Of a DNA stretch of 64,000 nt, positions 33,680-42,659 are shown piece after piece. The position numbers were made by a program, and so were the translations under genes. The stretch is taken from positions 310,001 to 374,000 of the forward strand of contig JAEUJW010000053.1 of NCBI GenBank assembly GCA_016793465.1. The letters are read 5' to 3'. The notes under the pieces are model-generated. The model did not search any database. It had not been told where the DNA came from and saw only the letters and a list, made by a program, of their open reading frames with translations. This DNA comes from Myxococcales bacterium. GTDB lineage: Bacteria > Myxococcota > Polyangia > Nannocystales > Nannocystaceae. How positions within the stretch are numbered: the first letter of the stretch is position 1; each line of letters starts with the position of its first letter.

Positions 33680-35713
33680 ATGTCTGGCTTGAACGCGAAG
33701 TTGCGGGCGGTGGTCGTTGCTTGTGCGCTGGCGGCGGTGCCGGGCGTGGGGTGGGCGCAGGCGCCGGCGACGGGGGCGACGGCGGCGACGACGACGGCGC
33801 CGAAGCTGGACCCGTTCGTGTACCGCGTCGCCATGGAGGACCCGGAGAAGCACGAGTTTCAGGTCGAGCTCAGCTTCAGCGACATCCCGGGGCCGAGCGT
33901 CGACCTGCAGCTGCCGAAGTGGAACCCGGGGCAGTACAAGCTGACCGAGGCGCACCGCAACGTGCGCGGGGTGGTGGCCGAGGGCGCGGGCGGCAAGGCG
34001 GTGCCGGTCGTCAAGGTCGACGAGATCACGTGGCGGGTGACGCACGGGGGCGAGCCGTTCAAGCTGCGCTACCGGGTCTATCGCGGGGCGTACACGGGGA
34101 TCGGGTCGGCGTACCTCGACGACGAGTTCGGGTTCTTCAATGGCGTGTACGTGTTCCTCTACGCGGTCGGGCACAAGGAGCGGCCGATCGAGCTGCGGGT
34201 CGAGGCGATGCCGGGCGCGCAGGTGGTGACCGGGCTGCCGCGGTCGGGGGCCTCGGGCAAGGCGTTCCGGGCGGCCAACTACGACGTGCTCGTGGACGGG
34301 CCGGTGCACGCGGGCAAGCGCGTCGACATCATCCCGTTCACCGTCGGCAAGACCAAGTTCAGGATCGCGGCGGCGGGCATCGGCAACTACAACGACAAGC
34401 GGCTGATCGCCGACTTCACGAAGATGGCCGACGAGGCGTTTAAAATTTTCGGGGGCGGGCCGGAGTCGGTGCCGTTCGACGACTACACGTTCATCCTGCA
34501 CCTGCGGCCGAACGGGCGCGCGGGGCTCGAGCACCTCAACTCGTCGGTGATCGGGGTGGACCCGTTCGTGTTCACCGACCCGGAGGGGTACCGCAAGTTC
34601 CTGCGGCTGGCGGCGCACGAGCTGTTCCACGCGTGGAACGTCAAGCGCATCCGGCCCACGGTGCTGGGGCCGTTCGCCTACGAGCGCGAGGTCCACACCA
34701 GCATGCTGTGGTTCTCGGAGGGGTTCACCAGCTACTACGCGTGGGTGATGCTGGCGCGGGCCGGGCTGACCGACGAGCCGCAGACGCTGGCGACGCTGGC
34801 CGAGAAGATCAAGGCGCTGCAGGAGTCGCCGGGGCGCAAGCAGATGACGGTCGAGCAGGCGTCGTGGGAGACGTGGTTGAAGCCGGAGGACGCGGGCAAC
34901 GCGTACGTCGACTACTACACCAAGGGCATGCTGATCGCCATGGCGCTGGACCTCGAGCTGCGGCGGATCACCGGCGGGCAGCGCAGCGTCGACACGGTGA
35001 TGCGCGAGCTGTACGCGCGCTGGCAGAAGCAGGGCGCGGGCATCGGGCCGGGCGAGCTCGAGCAGACCTTCGTGCTGCAGGGCGGGGCGGCCGGCGCGGA
35101 GGTGTCGGACCTGTTCCGCCGCTACGTGCACGGGTTCGACGAGATCGACTACAACCGCCATCTCGGGCTGGCGGGCTACAAGCTCGAGGTGGCGCAGGCC
35201 GACGTCGGCGGGGACATCGAGGCGGTGATCGTCGGGGACGCGGCGCCGACGATCGAGCTGGTGCGCCCGGGCGGGCCGGCCGAGCGGGCCGGGCTGGCCA
35301 ACGGCGACACGATCGTGGCGATCGACGGGCTGAAGGTCAGCGCGGCCGAGGCGACGCGGCAGATCAAGGCGATGGCGCCGAACACCCGGCACACGTTCGC
35401 GGTGCTGCGCGGGCCGCGGCTGCTCGAGAAGCAGGTGACGCCGGTGGCCGGCGGGACGACGACGTACAAGGTGGCGGCCGCGAGCGGCGCGACCTACGAG
35501 CAGCTGCTGCTGCGCCAGGCCTGGCTCGGGTTCGCGGCGCCGCCTCCGACCGGCGGGGCGAGCCAGGACCAGCTGCGCGACGCGGCGCTCAAGCTGTTCA
35601 AAAATTTGAACGAGCCGGAGCTCGAGGACGCGGCGCCGACGACGGCGCCGCCGGGCGAGAAGAAGGCCAAGAAGAAGGCGGCCAGGCCGAAGGCGCCGAA
35701 GCCGGCCAAGTGA
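33680..35713 (+). CDS. M61 family (glycyl aminopeptidase-like) metallopeptidase with PDZ domain
   Basis: 677 residues. A signal peptide ends near GVGWAQA. An N-terminal beta domain (VELSFSDIPG, LPKWNPGQYKL) is followed by the zinc site HELFHAWN and, about 35 residues on, EGFTSYY with the third ligand Glu. A PDZ domain (VRPGGPAERAGLANGDTIVAIDG) lies near residue 530. The tail is Lys/Ala/Pro-rich. This order defines M61 peptidases, which release N-terminal Gly/Ala residues; it is likely periplasmic. A/T islets at 34439 and 35600 encode FKIF and FKNL with AAA/TTT codons. Confidence 0.9.
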   Translation: MSGLNAKLRAVVVACALAAVPGVGWAQAPATGATAATTTAPKLDPFVYRVAMEDPEKHEFQVELSFSDIPGPSVDLQLPKWNPGQYKLTEAHRNVRGVVAEGAGGKAVPVVKVDEITWRVTHGGEPFKLRYRVYRGAYTGIGSAYLDDEFGFFNGVYVFLYAVGHKERPIELRVEAMPGAQVVTGLPRSGASGKAFRAANYDVLVDGPVHAGKRVDIIPFTVGKTKFRIAAAGIGNYNDKRLIADFTKMADEAFKIFGGGPESVPFDDYTFILHLRPNGRAGLEHLNSSVIGVDPFVFTDPEGYRKFLRLAAHELFHAWNVKRIRPTVLGPFAYEREVHTSMLWFSEGFTSYYAWVMLARAGLTDEPQTLATLAEKIKALQESPGRKQMTVEQASWETWLKPEDAGNAYVDYYTKGMLIAMALDLELRRITGGQRSVDTVMRELYARWQKQGAGIGPGELEQTFVLQGGAAGAEVSDLFRRYVHGFDEIDYNRHLGLAGYKLEVAQADVGGDIEAVIVGDAAPTIELVRPGGPAERAGLANGDTIVAIDGLKVSAAEATRQIKAMAPNTRHTFAVLRGPRLLEKQVTPVAGGTTTYKVAAASGATYEQLLLRQAWLGFAAPPPTGGASQDQLRDAALKLFKNLNEPELEDAAPTTAPPGEKKAKKKAARPKAPKPAK

Positions 35714-35719
35714 GCCAGG

Positions 35720-35739
35720 CTGGCCTTCGGGACAGGTGC
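35720..35739. repeat. Dispersed hairpin element CTGGCC-TTCG-GGACAG-GTGC
   Basis: It starts 7 bp past the M61 stop codon. One mismatch breaks the stem (CTGGCC against GGACAG), and a UUCG-type tetraloop sits between the arms. It shares GGACAGGTGC with the oxidase-gene repeats and with 52261-52270, so it belongs to the same family; it may help end or stabilise the M61 transcript. Confidence 0.55.
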
Positions 35740-35767
35740 TCGGGGGCGCGGCGCGCGGGCTTTGTGG

Positions 35768-35773
35768 TATGGT
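35768..35773 (+). promoter_or_regulatory. -10 hexamer TATGGT, leaderless-type promoter
   Basis: TATGGT ends 7 nt before ATG 35781; the predicted transcript begins at the start codon of the VOC protein gene. Confidence 0.4.
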
Positions 35774-35780
35774 CGCGGGC

Positions 35781-36212
35781 ATGGACGCACGCATCACGAT
35801 GATCACCCTCGGCGTCGCCGACGTCGCCCGCAGCCGGCGCTTCTACTGCGACGGGCTCGGCTGGCGCGCGACGCCGGCGAGCAGCGAGCACATGCTGTCG
35901 ATCGACGCCAACGGGGTGGTGCTGGCGCTCTACGGGCGCGACGCGCTGGCCGCCGACGTCGAGCTGCCGCTGGCCAGAGGGGCGGGGTTCTCGGGGGTCA
36001 CGCTGGCCCACAACGTCGGCTCGCGCGATGCGGTGGACGCGGCCATGAAGCGGGCGCTCGAGGCCGGCGCGCGCGCGCTGCGGCCGGTGCAGGACACTTT
36101 CTGGGGCGGCTACTCGGGCTACTTCGCCGACCCCGACGGGCACGTGTGGGAGGTGGCCTGGAACCCGCACTGGCCGCTCGACGAGGACGGCCGCATGCGC
36201 GTGCCGGGGTAG
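35781..36212 (+). CDS. VOC-superfamily (glyoxalase/dioxygenase-fold) protein
   Basis: 143 residues, one VOC unit pair. ITLGVADVARSRRFYCDGLGW is the classic first beta-alpha module and GYFADPDGHVWEVAWNP the metal-side C-terminal module with Glu. The family includes glyoxalases, dioxygenases and drug-binding proteins; short stand-alone members usually bind small molecules or metals as dimers. Substrate unknown. It is convergent with the serine-hydrolase gene 13 bp away. Confidence 0.88.
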   Translation: MDARITMITLGVADVARSRRFYCDGLGWRATPASSEHMLSIDANGVVLALYGRDALAADVELPLARGAGFSGVTLAHNVGSRDAVDAAMKRALEAGARALRPVQDTFWGGYSGYFADPDGHVWEVAWNPHWPLDEDGRMRVPG

Positions 36213-36225
36213 GCGAGGCCGGCGC

Positions 36226-37791
36226 TCAGGGGGTGCGGGTGGCGATGAACTCGCGGGTGCGCAGGTGGGTGGGGCGGTCGGGGTCGCCGAGGAAGACGAA
36301 CGTGAGCAGGTGTCGCGGGGCGTCGCCGGCGCCGAAGCGGTGGTCGCCGAGGGGTTCGAGGGGGGCCGCGGCGAGGCCGAGGTCCGGGGCGGTGAGGGCG
36401 CCGCCTTCGATCGTGAGCGCGGCGGTCCAGCCGGGCACGGCGTAGGTGCCGGCGTAGCGGTCGAGCGGGAGGGCGGGGGCCGGGGCGCGCGGGGGCTCGC
36501 CGAGGAGGTCGTGGTGGGCGGCGGCGAGCACGGCCAGCAGGGGGTCGCCGGTGTTGCCGAGGACGACCAGCACGAAGCCGCGATCTGGCGCGAAGGACAG
36601 GTCGGCGGTGAAGTCGCCGGTGCGGCCGCCGTGGCGGTAGAGCGGGGTGCCGTCGGAGAGCCGCTGCACGCGCAGGCCGGGGGCGTAGCGCTCGCCGGGG
36701 CGCTCGTGGGTGAGGGGGCCGGGGGCGAGCAAGGCGGCGCGGGCGGCGGGGGACAGCGGCGAGCGGGCGGGGTCGAGGAGGCCGAGCACGAGCGCGACCT
36801 GGTCGGCGGCGGAGCCGAGCAGGCCGCCGGCGGGGATGGTCCAGGTGGCGCCTGCGGCCCCGAATTCGAGGTCCTGGCGCACGTCGAGCGCGAGCGCGGC
36901 GGGGCCGCGGCCGAGGTGGCCGCAGGCGGTGTCGCCGGCGAGGGCGCGCTCGATGTCGGCGGTGGTGTGCGCGAGCTGCAAGGGGGTGAGCAGGCGGTCC
37001 TGCAGGAGCTTCGGGTAGGGTGTTCGCGGGGCGAGGCGCTCGAGGGCGGCGCCGAGGAGGGCGTAGCCGGCGTTGCTGTAGCTCCACAGCAGGCCGGGAT
37101 CGGCGAGCAGCGGGCGGGCCGCGAGGGCGCGGCGCCACGGGAGGTCGCGTGCGAGGTCGTGGCGAGCGGCGACGAGGTCGCGGGGGTCGGGGTCGCCGAG
37201 GCCGGCGGTGTGCTCGAGGAGCTGCTGCGGGGTGATGTCGCGGGCGCGTGGATCGGTGAAGTCGGCGAGCTCGGGGAGGGGGGCGTGGAGGTCGAGGCGG
37301 CGCTCGTCGGCGAGGGCGAGGACGAGGGCGGCGGTCGCCAGCTTGGTCAGCGAGCCGAGGCGGAAGGCGGTGTCGACGGTGACGGGCGGGCCGTCGCGGC
37401 AGCGCGCGCCGGTGACGGCGGTGAAGGCGAGGCGGCCGCGCTCGGCGACGGCGAGGCTGGCACCGACGCCGCCGAGGTGGGCGTGCTCGCTGCAGAAGGC
37501 GCGGACGATGCCCTCGTAGCGCGCGGGGGCGGGGTTGTGGGCGAGGCAGGCGTCGCGCTGGCGATCGACTTGCGACGACGCGTGGGCTGCCGAAGTCGCG
37601 GCGGGTGCGCCGTCGGTGGGGGACGACGACGGCCTCCCGTCTGCGAGCCGCTCGTCGCCCGCGTCCGGGGCGTCGGCCGCGATCACGACGCCGGAGTCCG
37701 CGGCGTGGGGCGCGAGGGCAGGTCGCTCGCAGGCGAGGGCGAGCAGGCAGGCGAGGCCCGCGAGGCGTGCGTGGGGTCGCCGGGTGGACAC
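36226..37791 (-). CDS. Beta-lactamase-fold serine hydrolase lipoprotein
   Basis: 521 residues with a GTG start. MSTRRPHARLAGLACLLALAC is a lipoprotein signal. The catalytic part has LGSLTKLA (SxxK), WSYSNAGY (YxN) and YRHGGRTG (HxG in place of KTG), the class C beta-lactamase/D-aminopeptidase/EstB pattern. The C-terminal ~90 residues (YAGTYAVPGWTAALTIEGG) form a lipocalin-like beta domain common in this family. It is probably a periplasmic peptidase or esterase rather than a true beta-lactamase. TAAAGT lies 9 nt upstream of the start. Confidence 0.87.
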   Translation of the reverse strand: MSTRRPHARLAGLACLLALACERPALAPHAADSGVVIAADAPDAGDERLADGRPSSSPTDGAPAATSAAHASSQVDRQRDACLAHNPAPARYEGIVRAFCSEHAHLGGVGASLAVAERGRLAFTAVTGARCRDGPPVTVDTAFRLGSLTKLATAALVLALADERRLDLHAPLPELADFTDPRARDITPQQLLEHTAGLGDPDPRDLVAARHDLARDLPWRRALAARPLLADPGLLWSYSNAGYALLGAALERLAPRTPYPKLLQDRLLTPLQLAHTTADIERALAGDTACGHLGRGPAALALDVRQDLEFGAAGATWTIPAGGLLGSAADQVALVLGLLDPARSPLSPAARAALLAPGPLTHERPGERYAPGLRVQRLSDGTPLYRHGGRTGDFTADLSFAPDRGFVLVVLGNTGDPLLAVLAAAHHDLLGEPPRAPAPALPLDRYAGTYAVPGWTAALTIEGGALTAPDLGLAAAPLEPLGDHRFGAGDAPRHLLTFVFLGDPDRPTHLRTREFIATRTP

Positions 37792-37884
37792 CGCCGCGGG
37801 ACTTTAGCCGCAAGCCGGGTCGCCGTGCACGGCGGTGGCCGGGCGGTCGACGGGTTCGGTGGCGACAGGGGGGGCGGGGATGCG

Positions 37885-37890
37885 TAGACT
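37885..37890 (+). promoter_or_regulatory. -10 hexamer TAGACT
   Basis: TAGACT ends 9 nt before ATG 37900, predicting a leader of only about 3 nt for the glutathione peroxidase gene. Confidence 0.4.
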
Positions 37891-37899
37891 CGCGGGCAC

Positions 37900-38391
37900 A
37901 TGTACGAGCATCCGATCCAGACGCTGCAAGGGGAGCCGAGTTCGCTGGCCGCGCACCGCGGGAAGGCGCTGCTGCTGGTCAACGTCGCCAGCCGCTGCGG
38001 GTTGACGCCGCAGTACACGGCGCTCGAGCAGCTGCAGGCCGAGTACGGGCCGCGCGGGTTTACGGTGGTCGGGTTCCCGTGCAACCAGTTCGGCGGGCAG
38101 GAGCCGGGGTCGGCCGGGCAGATCGCGGAGTTCTGCGCGCGCACGTACGGGGTCAGCTTCCCGATGACCGAGAAGATCGAGGTCAACGGGCCCGGGCGCC
38201 ACCCGATCTACGAGGCGCTGACCGCGGTGGCCGACGCCTCGGGGCACCGCGGGGACATCCGCTGGAACTTCGAGAAGTTCGTGGTGTCGGCGGACGGGTC
38301 GAAGATCTCCCGGTTCGCGCCGACGACCCGACCGGACGACCCGGCCGTGATCGCGGCGATCGAGGCCGGGCTGCCGCGGTCGTCGGCCTAG
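37900..38391 (+). CDS. Glutathione peroxidase-family thiol peroxidase
   Basis: 163 residues. NVASRCGLTPQY holds the peroxidatic Cys, GFPCNQFGGQEPG the conserved Gln motif and second Cys, and RWNFEKFVV the catalytic Trp-Asn. It is a Cys-type enzyme (TGC codon, not selenocysteine TGA), so reduction is probably by thioredoxin. It detoxifies hydrogen and lipid peroxides. The TAG stop shares the palindrome CTAG (38388-38391) with the stop of the convergent exporter gene. Confidence 0.93.
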   Translation: MYEHPIQTLQGEPSSLAAHRGKALLLVNVASRCGLTPQYTALEQLQAEYGPRGFTVVGFPCNQFGGQEPGSAGQIAEFCARTYGVSFPMTEKIEVNGPGRHPIYEALTAVADASGHRGDIRWNFEKFVVSADGSKISRFAPTTRPDDPAVIAAIEAGLPRSSA

Positions 38392-41093
38392 GCGTCAGTC
38401 GCGGGCGGCGGCGCGGGGGTCCAGGCGGCGTCGCGGCGGTGGCGCAGCCACTCGAGGATGCGCAGGCCGGAGGGCACGACCAGCACCGAGCTGACGAGGC
38501 ACAGGACCATGCCGAGGCAGGCGGTCCAGCCGAGCGAGCGCAGGCCCTGGTGGCTGACGAACAGCATGCTCGAGAAGCCGATCACGGTGGTCAGGGTGGT
38601 GAGGAACACGGCGCCGCCGGTCTCGCGCAGGACGAACCGCAGGCTGCCGGGTCCCTCCTCGCGGTAGCGGTGGACGAGGTGGAGGCTGTCGTCCTGGCCC
38701 ATGCCGACCAGCAGCGGCAGGGCGATGAGGTTGAACAGGTTGAGCTTCCAGCCGAGCGCGGGGAACAGCGCGGCGAGCCCGAGCAGGGCCAGCGCGACGG
38801 TGGCGAGCACCAGCAGCGTGTGCGCGAGGCTGCGGAACATGACCAGCGCGGTGACCACGAGCACCCCGAACACGGCGGCCATGACGAGCGGGCCGTCGCC
38901 GCGGATGGTGTCGACGATCTCGGGGATCACGTAGTAGTTGGCGACGACCGGGACCTCGCCGGCGCGCGCGGTCAGCGTGTAGAAGTTGGCGAAGATCCGC
39001 TTGGAGTGGTTGTAGTCGGCGGTCGCGCCGTTGTGCCAGAAGGCGACGAACCGGCCGACCTGACCCTCGGTGTCGGTGAACTGCACGCGCACCCACTCGG
39101 GCAGGTCGGCGACGTCGACCGGCCTGTCGACGTCGAGGTAGCGGTCCCAGGTGCGCAGCTTGTCGGCGTCGGCGTCGCTCATCGAGCCGCGCTTGCGGTC
39201 GAGCCGCTGCTTGATGTCTTTGATGACGGCGAGCTTCTCGGCCTGCAGGTCGGGGATGAAGCTGTGGATCGAGAGCACGCTGTTTAATAGGTCGTCCATC
39301 TCGCGCAGGCGCTCGGGGCCGTAGGCCAGCAGGGCGGCGCGGGTCTCGGGGGCGACGACCGCGTTGGCGTCGGCGAGGGCCTGCATGGCGACGAACTTGG
39401 GGTCGTCGGGCTCGGTGTCGTCCTCGTCCTCTTCGTCCTCGTCGGCGGGTTGCGGCGGGTCGGGTTTTTTGGCGGCCGGCTCGGCGGGGTCGGGTTCGGG
39501 GTCGGGGGACAGCGGCGGCAGGCCGGTGAGGGCGGCGACCTCGCTGGGCTTCCACTCCTGCAGGGCCTGGAGCTGGCGGTGGAGCTCGCGGGTCTGCTCG
39601 AGGTCGGCGGTGATGGCGAGCGCGGGGTCGGTCGACTGGATCTTGCCGACGGCGCTGCGGAAGTCGAGGCGACGCTTGCGCTGCTCGGGCGTCTCGCTCT
39701 CGGGCACGCCGAGCTTGTTGAGGTCGTACTCGAACTCGATGCTCGCCAGCCGGCTGGCGCCGAAGGCCCCGCCGGCGAGCACGAGGGCCATGACGGCGAG
39801 GGCGAGGCGGGGCACCGGCCTGGGGTCGTGGCGGGTGAAGCTGCCGGCGGGCGGCTTGGGGCGGACCTTCCACGGCCACACGCGGTCGAACAGGACCACG
39901 AGCGCGGGCAGGACGATGATCGCGGCGAGGTAGGCGACGACGATGCCGACGCAGGCGACCACGCCGAACTGCGTAAAGCCGCGGAACTCGGCCATCACCA
40001 GCAGCAGGAACGACAGCGCGGTGCTGAGGGCGCCGCCGGCGGTCGACACGCCGGTGGTGGCGATCGCGGTGCCGATGGCCTCGCGGTGGGCGAGGCCGCG
40101 GGCCAGCTCGTCGCGGTAGCGGGCCAGCATGTGGGTGCCGAAGTCGATGCCGAGGCCGAGCTGGACCGCGAAGATGAAGGCGCTGACGAGGTTGAGGTAG
40201 CCGTACAGCCAGGCGGCGCAGGCGAGCGCGAAGCTGGCGGCGATCAGCAGCGGGGTGAGCACGAGCGGGACGGAGCGCAGGCCGCGGAAGTAGACGCTGA
40301 CGATCAGCAGCAGCATGCCGAAGGCCGCGAGGCTGCCGTTGACGATGTCGCTCTGCAGGTCGCTGGCGAGGCGGGTGTGCAGGGCGTAGCTGCCCTCGAT
40401 CGCGACGTCCATCTGCGGGTGGTGGGCGGCCGGGTCGGCGGCGGCGATCGCCGCGTTGACGCCGGCGAACAGGTTGCGGGAAAACGCGATGTCGGTGTTG
40501 GGCCGGAGCGGGCGGGCGCGCACGACGACGACGCGGCCCTCGTCGCTCTCGAAGTACTCGGGCGGGTCGTCGGCGAGGTTGTACTTGCGGCGCAGCTCCT
40601 TCTCGTCGAGGCCGAGGTCGTCCGAGCCGGCGGGGATGTCCTCGGGGAAGGCCGACATCTCGCGGCGGATCTGGGCCTGGATGGTGTCGATGACCTTGCG
40701 GCGCAGCCCTAGCAGGTCGCCGAGCTTGGCGTAGAGGAGGGCGTTGTCTTTAAAAAACGCGGGGTCGCGGTGGAAGAGGACGTAGCGGATGTCGTCGCGC
40801 TGGCGCAGGGCCGCGGCGATCTTCTCGCCGAAGGCGACGTTGGCCGCCCGCGAGGGGCTGCGCACGGCGACGTAGAGGTCGGACTGGTTGCCGAGGCGCG
40901 CGGACACCTCGTCGAGGCGGACCACCGTGGCGGCGTGGTCCGGCAGCATGGCCCGCAGCTCCTGGTTGATGCCGAGCCGGCGGGCGCCCTGGAACGAGAG
41001 CACGCCGACGACGAGCGCGACCGCGACGATGAGGCCGGGGAAGCGGGTGATGAAGGCGGCGAGGCGGGCGCCGAGGCCGGGCGGGTGGGTCAT
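38388..41093 (-). CDS. RND/MMPL-family exporter
   Basis: 901 residues with twelve predicted helices in the RND 1+5+1+5 layout and two large periplasmic loops. The helix block around LVSAFIFAVQLGLGIDFGTHMLARYRDE (residues ~290-320) and its repeat LPLLVGMGQDDSLHLVHRYREEG carry the GxDD/GxDF motif typical of MMPL/HpnN-like lipid exporters. The second loop contains an unusual acidic stretch (PADEDEEDEDDTEPDDPK). It likely exports a lipid or hydrophobic molecule across the inner membrane. The -10 TATAAC is 11 nt before the ATG. Confidence 0.9.
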   Translation of the reverse strand: MTHPPGLGARLAAFITRFPGLIVAVALVVGVLSFQGARRLGINQELRAMLPDHAATVVRLDEVSARLGNQSDLYVAVRSPSRAANVAFGEKIAAALRQRDDIRYVLFHRDPAFFKDNALLYAKLGDLLGLRRKVIDTIQAQIRREMSAFPEDIPAGSDDLGLDEKELRRKYNLADDPPEYFESDEGRVVVVRARPLRPNTDIAFSRNLFAGVNAAIAAADPAAHHPQMDVAIEGSYALHTRLASDLQSDIVNGSLAAFGMLLLIVSVYFRGLRSVPLVLTPLLIAASFALACAAWLYGYLNLVSAFIFAVQLGLGIDFGTHMLARYRDELARGLAHREAIGTAIATTGVSTAGGALSTALSFLLLVMAEFRGFTQFGVVACVGIVVAYLAAIIVLPALVVLFDRVWPWKVRPKPPAGSFTRHDPRPVPRLALAVMALVLAGGAFGASRLASIEFEYDLNKLGVPESETPEQRKRRLDFRSAVGKIQSTDPALAITADLEQTRELHRQLQALQEWKPSEVAALTGLPPLSPDPEPDPAEPAAKKPDPPQPADEDEEDEDDTEPDDPKFVAMQALADANAVVAPETRAALLAYGPERLREMDDLLNSVLSIHSFIPDLQAEKLAVIKDIKQRLDRKRGSMSDADADKLRTWDRYLDVDRPVDVADLPEWVRVQFTDTEGQVGRFVAFWHNGATADYNHSKRIFANFYTLTARAGEVPVVANYYVIPEIVDTIRGDGPLVMAAVFGVLVVTALVMFRSLAHTLLVLATVALALLGLAALFPALGWKLNLFNLIALPLLVGMGQDDSLHLVHRYREEGPGSLRFVLRETGGAVFLTTLTTVIGFSSMLFVSHQGLRSLGWTACLGMVLCLVSSVLVVPSGLRILEWLRHRRDAAWTPAPPPATDA

Positions 41094-41104
41094 GCGGCCC
41101 GGTG

Positions 41105-41110
41105 GTTATA
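41105..41110 (-). promoter_or_regulatory. -10 hexamer TATAAC
   Basis: On the minus strand TATAAC (5/6 to consensus) ends 11 nt before ATG 41093, predicting a leader of about 4 nt for the exporter gene. Confidence 0.45.
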
Positions 41111-41122
41111 GCCCGAAGGCGG

Positions 41123-41923
41123 TCACAGCGGGACGTAGCAGGCGCCGAGGGACTCGAAGCCGGGGGCGGGCTCGCTAAACAGCGGCTTGCAGAGGGCCGG
41201 GGAGGCGCACTCCTCGTCGCCGTTGTTGAGGTCGCAGACGTTGGTGCAGCAGGCGCCCGACTGGCAGCCGGGGACGAGCGCGCCGGTGAGGCAGGCGTAG
41301 CCCTCGGAGCAGCCGCGGAGGTTCAGGTCGTCGCAGTTGTCGCCTTGCTGGCCGATGTCGGTCTCGTCGAGGGGCATGCCGCACACGAACCGGTCGTCGG
41401 TCTGCATGCACGCGCGGCCGGGCGGGCAGGCGGGCACGATGGGGTCGCAGGCGTCGGCGCAGAACGGGGTGAGGGTGTAGGGGCTCTCGATGCACTTGCC
41501 GGTGTCGCAGCCGGTGTCGGTGGTGCACAGCGTGAGGCAGTTGCCGACGGTGGCCTCGACCGAGGAGATCAGGCAGACGGTGCCGGCGGCGCAGCGGTCC
41601 TGGCCGTTGGCGGGGGCGGGCTCGCACTCGTCGCCGGGGAGCAGCATGCCGTCGTCGTTGACGCACTCGAAGTCGTTCTGGATGGTGCCGCCGGCGGCGA
41701 TCGCCGTGCACTTCTGGCCCGAGGGGCAGGTGTTGGCGCTGCCGGGCTCGCAGCCGAACATCGGCTCCTGGTTGGAGTCGGCGTCGCCGCTGTCGGTCGG
41801 GGCGTCGCCGGTGCTGCTGTCGGTGTCCGTGTCGGTGTCCTCGACGAGCGGCGGATCGTCGAGCGGGACGCGCTGGCAGGCGGCGAGCGTGAGGAGGAGG
41901 GCGGCGGCAGCGCGTGCGGACAT
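41123..41923 (-). CDS. Cys-rich lipoprotein distantly like the 60-64 kb array
   Basis: 266 residues. MSARAAAALLLTLAAC is a lipoprotein signal, then an Asp/Thr/Ser tether, then ~24 cysteines arranged as CEPGSANTCPSGQKC, CDPIVPACPPGRAC and CCTNVCDLNNGDEECASPALCKP. The order and spacing (C..CPxGxKC ... CxExC ... C(D/E)P ... CC.PFCD) match the lipoproteins at 60.3-64 kb, so it is a divergent relative. It is likely a surface protein with several disulfides; ligand unknown. TACCTT lies 6 nt before the ATG. Confidence 0.75.
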   Translation of the reverse strand: MSARAAAALLLTLAACQRVPLDDPPLVEDTDTDTDSSTGDAPTDSGDADSNQEPMFGCEPGSANTCPSGQKCTAIAAGGTIQNDFECVNDDGMLLPGDECEPAPANGQDRCAAGTVCLISSVEATVGNCLTLCTTDTGCDTGKCIESPYTLTPFCADACDPIVPACPPGRACMQTDDRFVCGMPLDETDIGQQGDNCDDLNLRGCSEGYACLTGALVPGCQSGACCTNVCDLNNGDEECASPALCKPLFSEPAPGFESLGACYVPL

Positions 41924-41929
41924 CCGGCG

Positions 41930-41935
41930 AAGGTA
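41930..41935 (-). promoter_or_regulatory. -10 hexamer TACCTT, leaderless-type promoter
   Basis: On the minus strand TACCTT ends 6 nt before ATG 41923, with no Shine-Dalgarno between. Confidence 0.4.
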
Positions 41936-42085
41936 GCCCGGATCGCCAGCGCGGGCGAACGGACGCGGATCGGCACCGCGGCGGGCGCGATAATCGCCGG
42001 CCGGCGCCCCGCAGGAGCATGTCGATGCACACGCAGCGAAGCGGGCGATGGGCGGGCGATCGCCGACGGGGCCGCGGCGGGCGAT

Positions 42086-42526
42086 CTACTGGGTGTCGCG
42101 GCGGACGAATGTCCACGGGCCGGCCTCGCCGCCGGCGCGGATCTCCCCGTTCAGGGCCGAGTCGCCGGGGTTGATGAGGACCCAGCCGTTGCCCTGGCCG
42201 CCGCGGCCGTCCTGCCAGGTGAACTGGACCAGGTTGCCGGGCAGGGTGGTGTCGCCGCTGCGGGCCGCGACCAGCGGCTGCTGCATGTTGACGACGAACT
42301 TGGTGAGCTTGTCGTCCGAGGTGAACTTGCCGTAATAGCGGCCGGGGCCGAGGGCGCGGACCTCGAGGATGCCGAGCACGCCGTTGCTCTCGCCGACCCA
42401 CGCGCCGGCGAAGTCGCTGCCGTGATCGTAGGCCTCGGCGACGGGCAGCGAGGGGTCGACGGTCTCGCGGTTCACCGGCTTGCACACGGCGAGCGCGAGC
42501 GCGGCGGCGAGGATGCGTGGCGACAC
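42086..42526 (-). CDS. Small lipoprotein of unknown function
   Basis: 146 residues, GTG start. MSPRILAAALALAVC is a short lipoprotein signal. The rest is beta-rich (FAGAWVGESNGVLGILEVRALGPGRYYGKF; NLVQFTWQDGRGGQGNGWVLI), like a small lipocalin/beta-barrel domain, ending WTFVRRDTQ. No family recognised. TATCCA lies 7 nt before the start. The 160-bp gap downstream to the next gene holds nothing obvious. Confidence 0.6.
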   Translation of the reverse strand: MSPRILAAALALAVCKPVNRETVDPSLPVAEAYDHGSDFAGAWVGESNGVLGILEVRALGPGRYYGKFTSDDKLTKFVVNMQQPLVAARSGDTTLPGNLVQFTWQDGRGGQGNGWVLINPGDSALNGEIRAGGEAGPWTFVRRDTQ

Positions 42527-42647
42527 GGGGGCGTGGATACCATCGCGGGCCGCGCGCTGGCGCGGCCGGTGGCAAAAGTCACGGAGGGGGCGCGCGTGGC
42601 GGGGTGGGCGGCGCGAGGGCTGTCTTTCCGCGGGGACGGTGGGCGAC

Positions 42648-42653
42648 TACACT
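42648..42653 (+). promoter_or_regulatory. -10 hexamer TACACT, leaderless-type promoter
   Basis: TACACT ends 6 nt before GTG 42660, predicting a leaderless GTG start; the next in-frame ATG is 42678. Confidence 0.45.
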
Positions 42654-42659
42654 CGCCGC

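Noticed and set aside
36226..37791. True beta-lactamase resistance gene
   Set aside because: HGG replaces the KTG box and a C-terminal lipocalin-like domain is present, typical of peptidase/esterase relatives.
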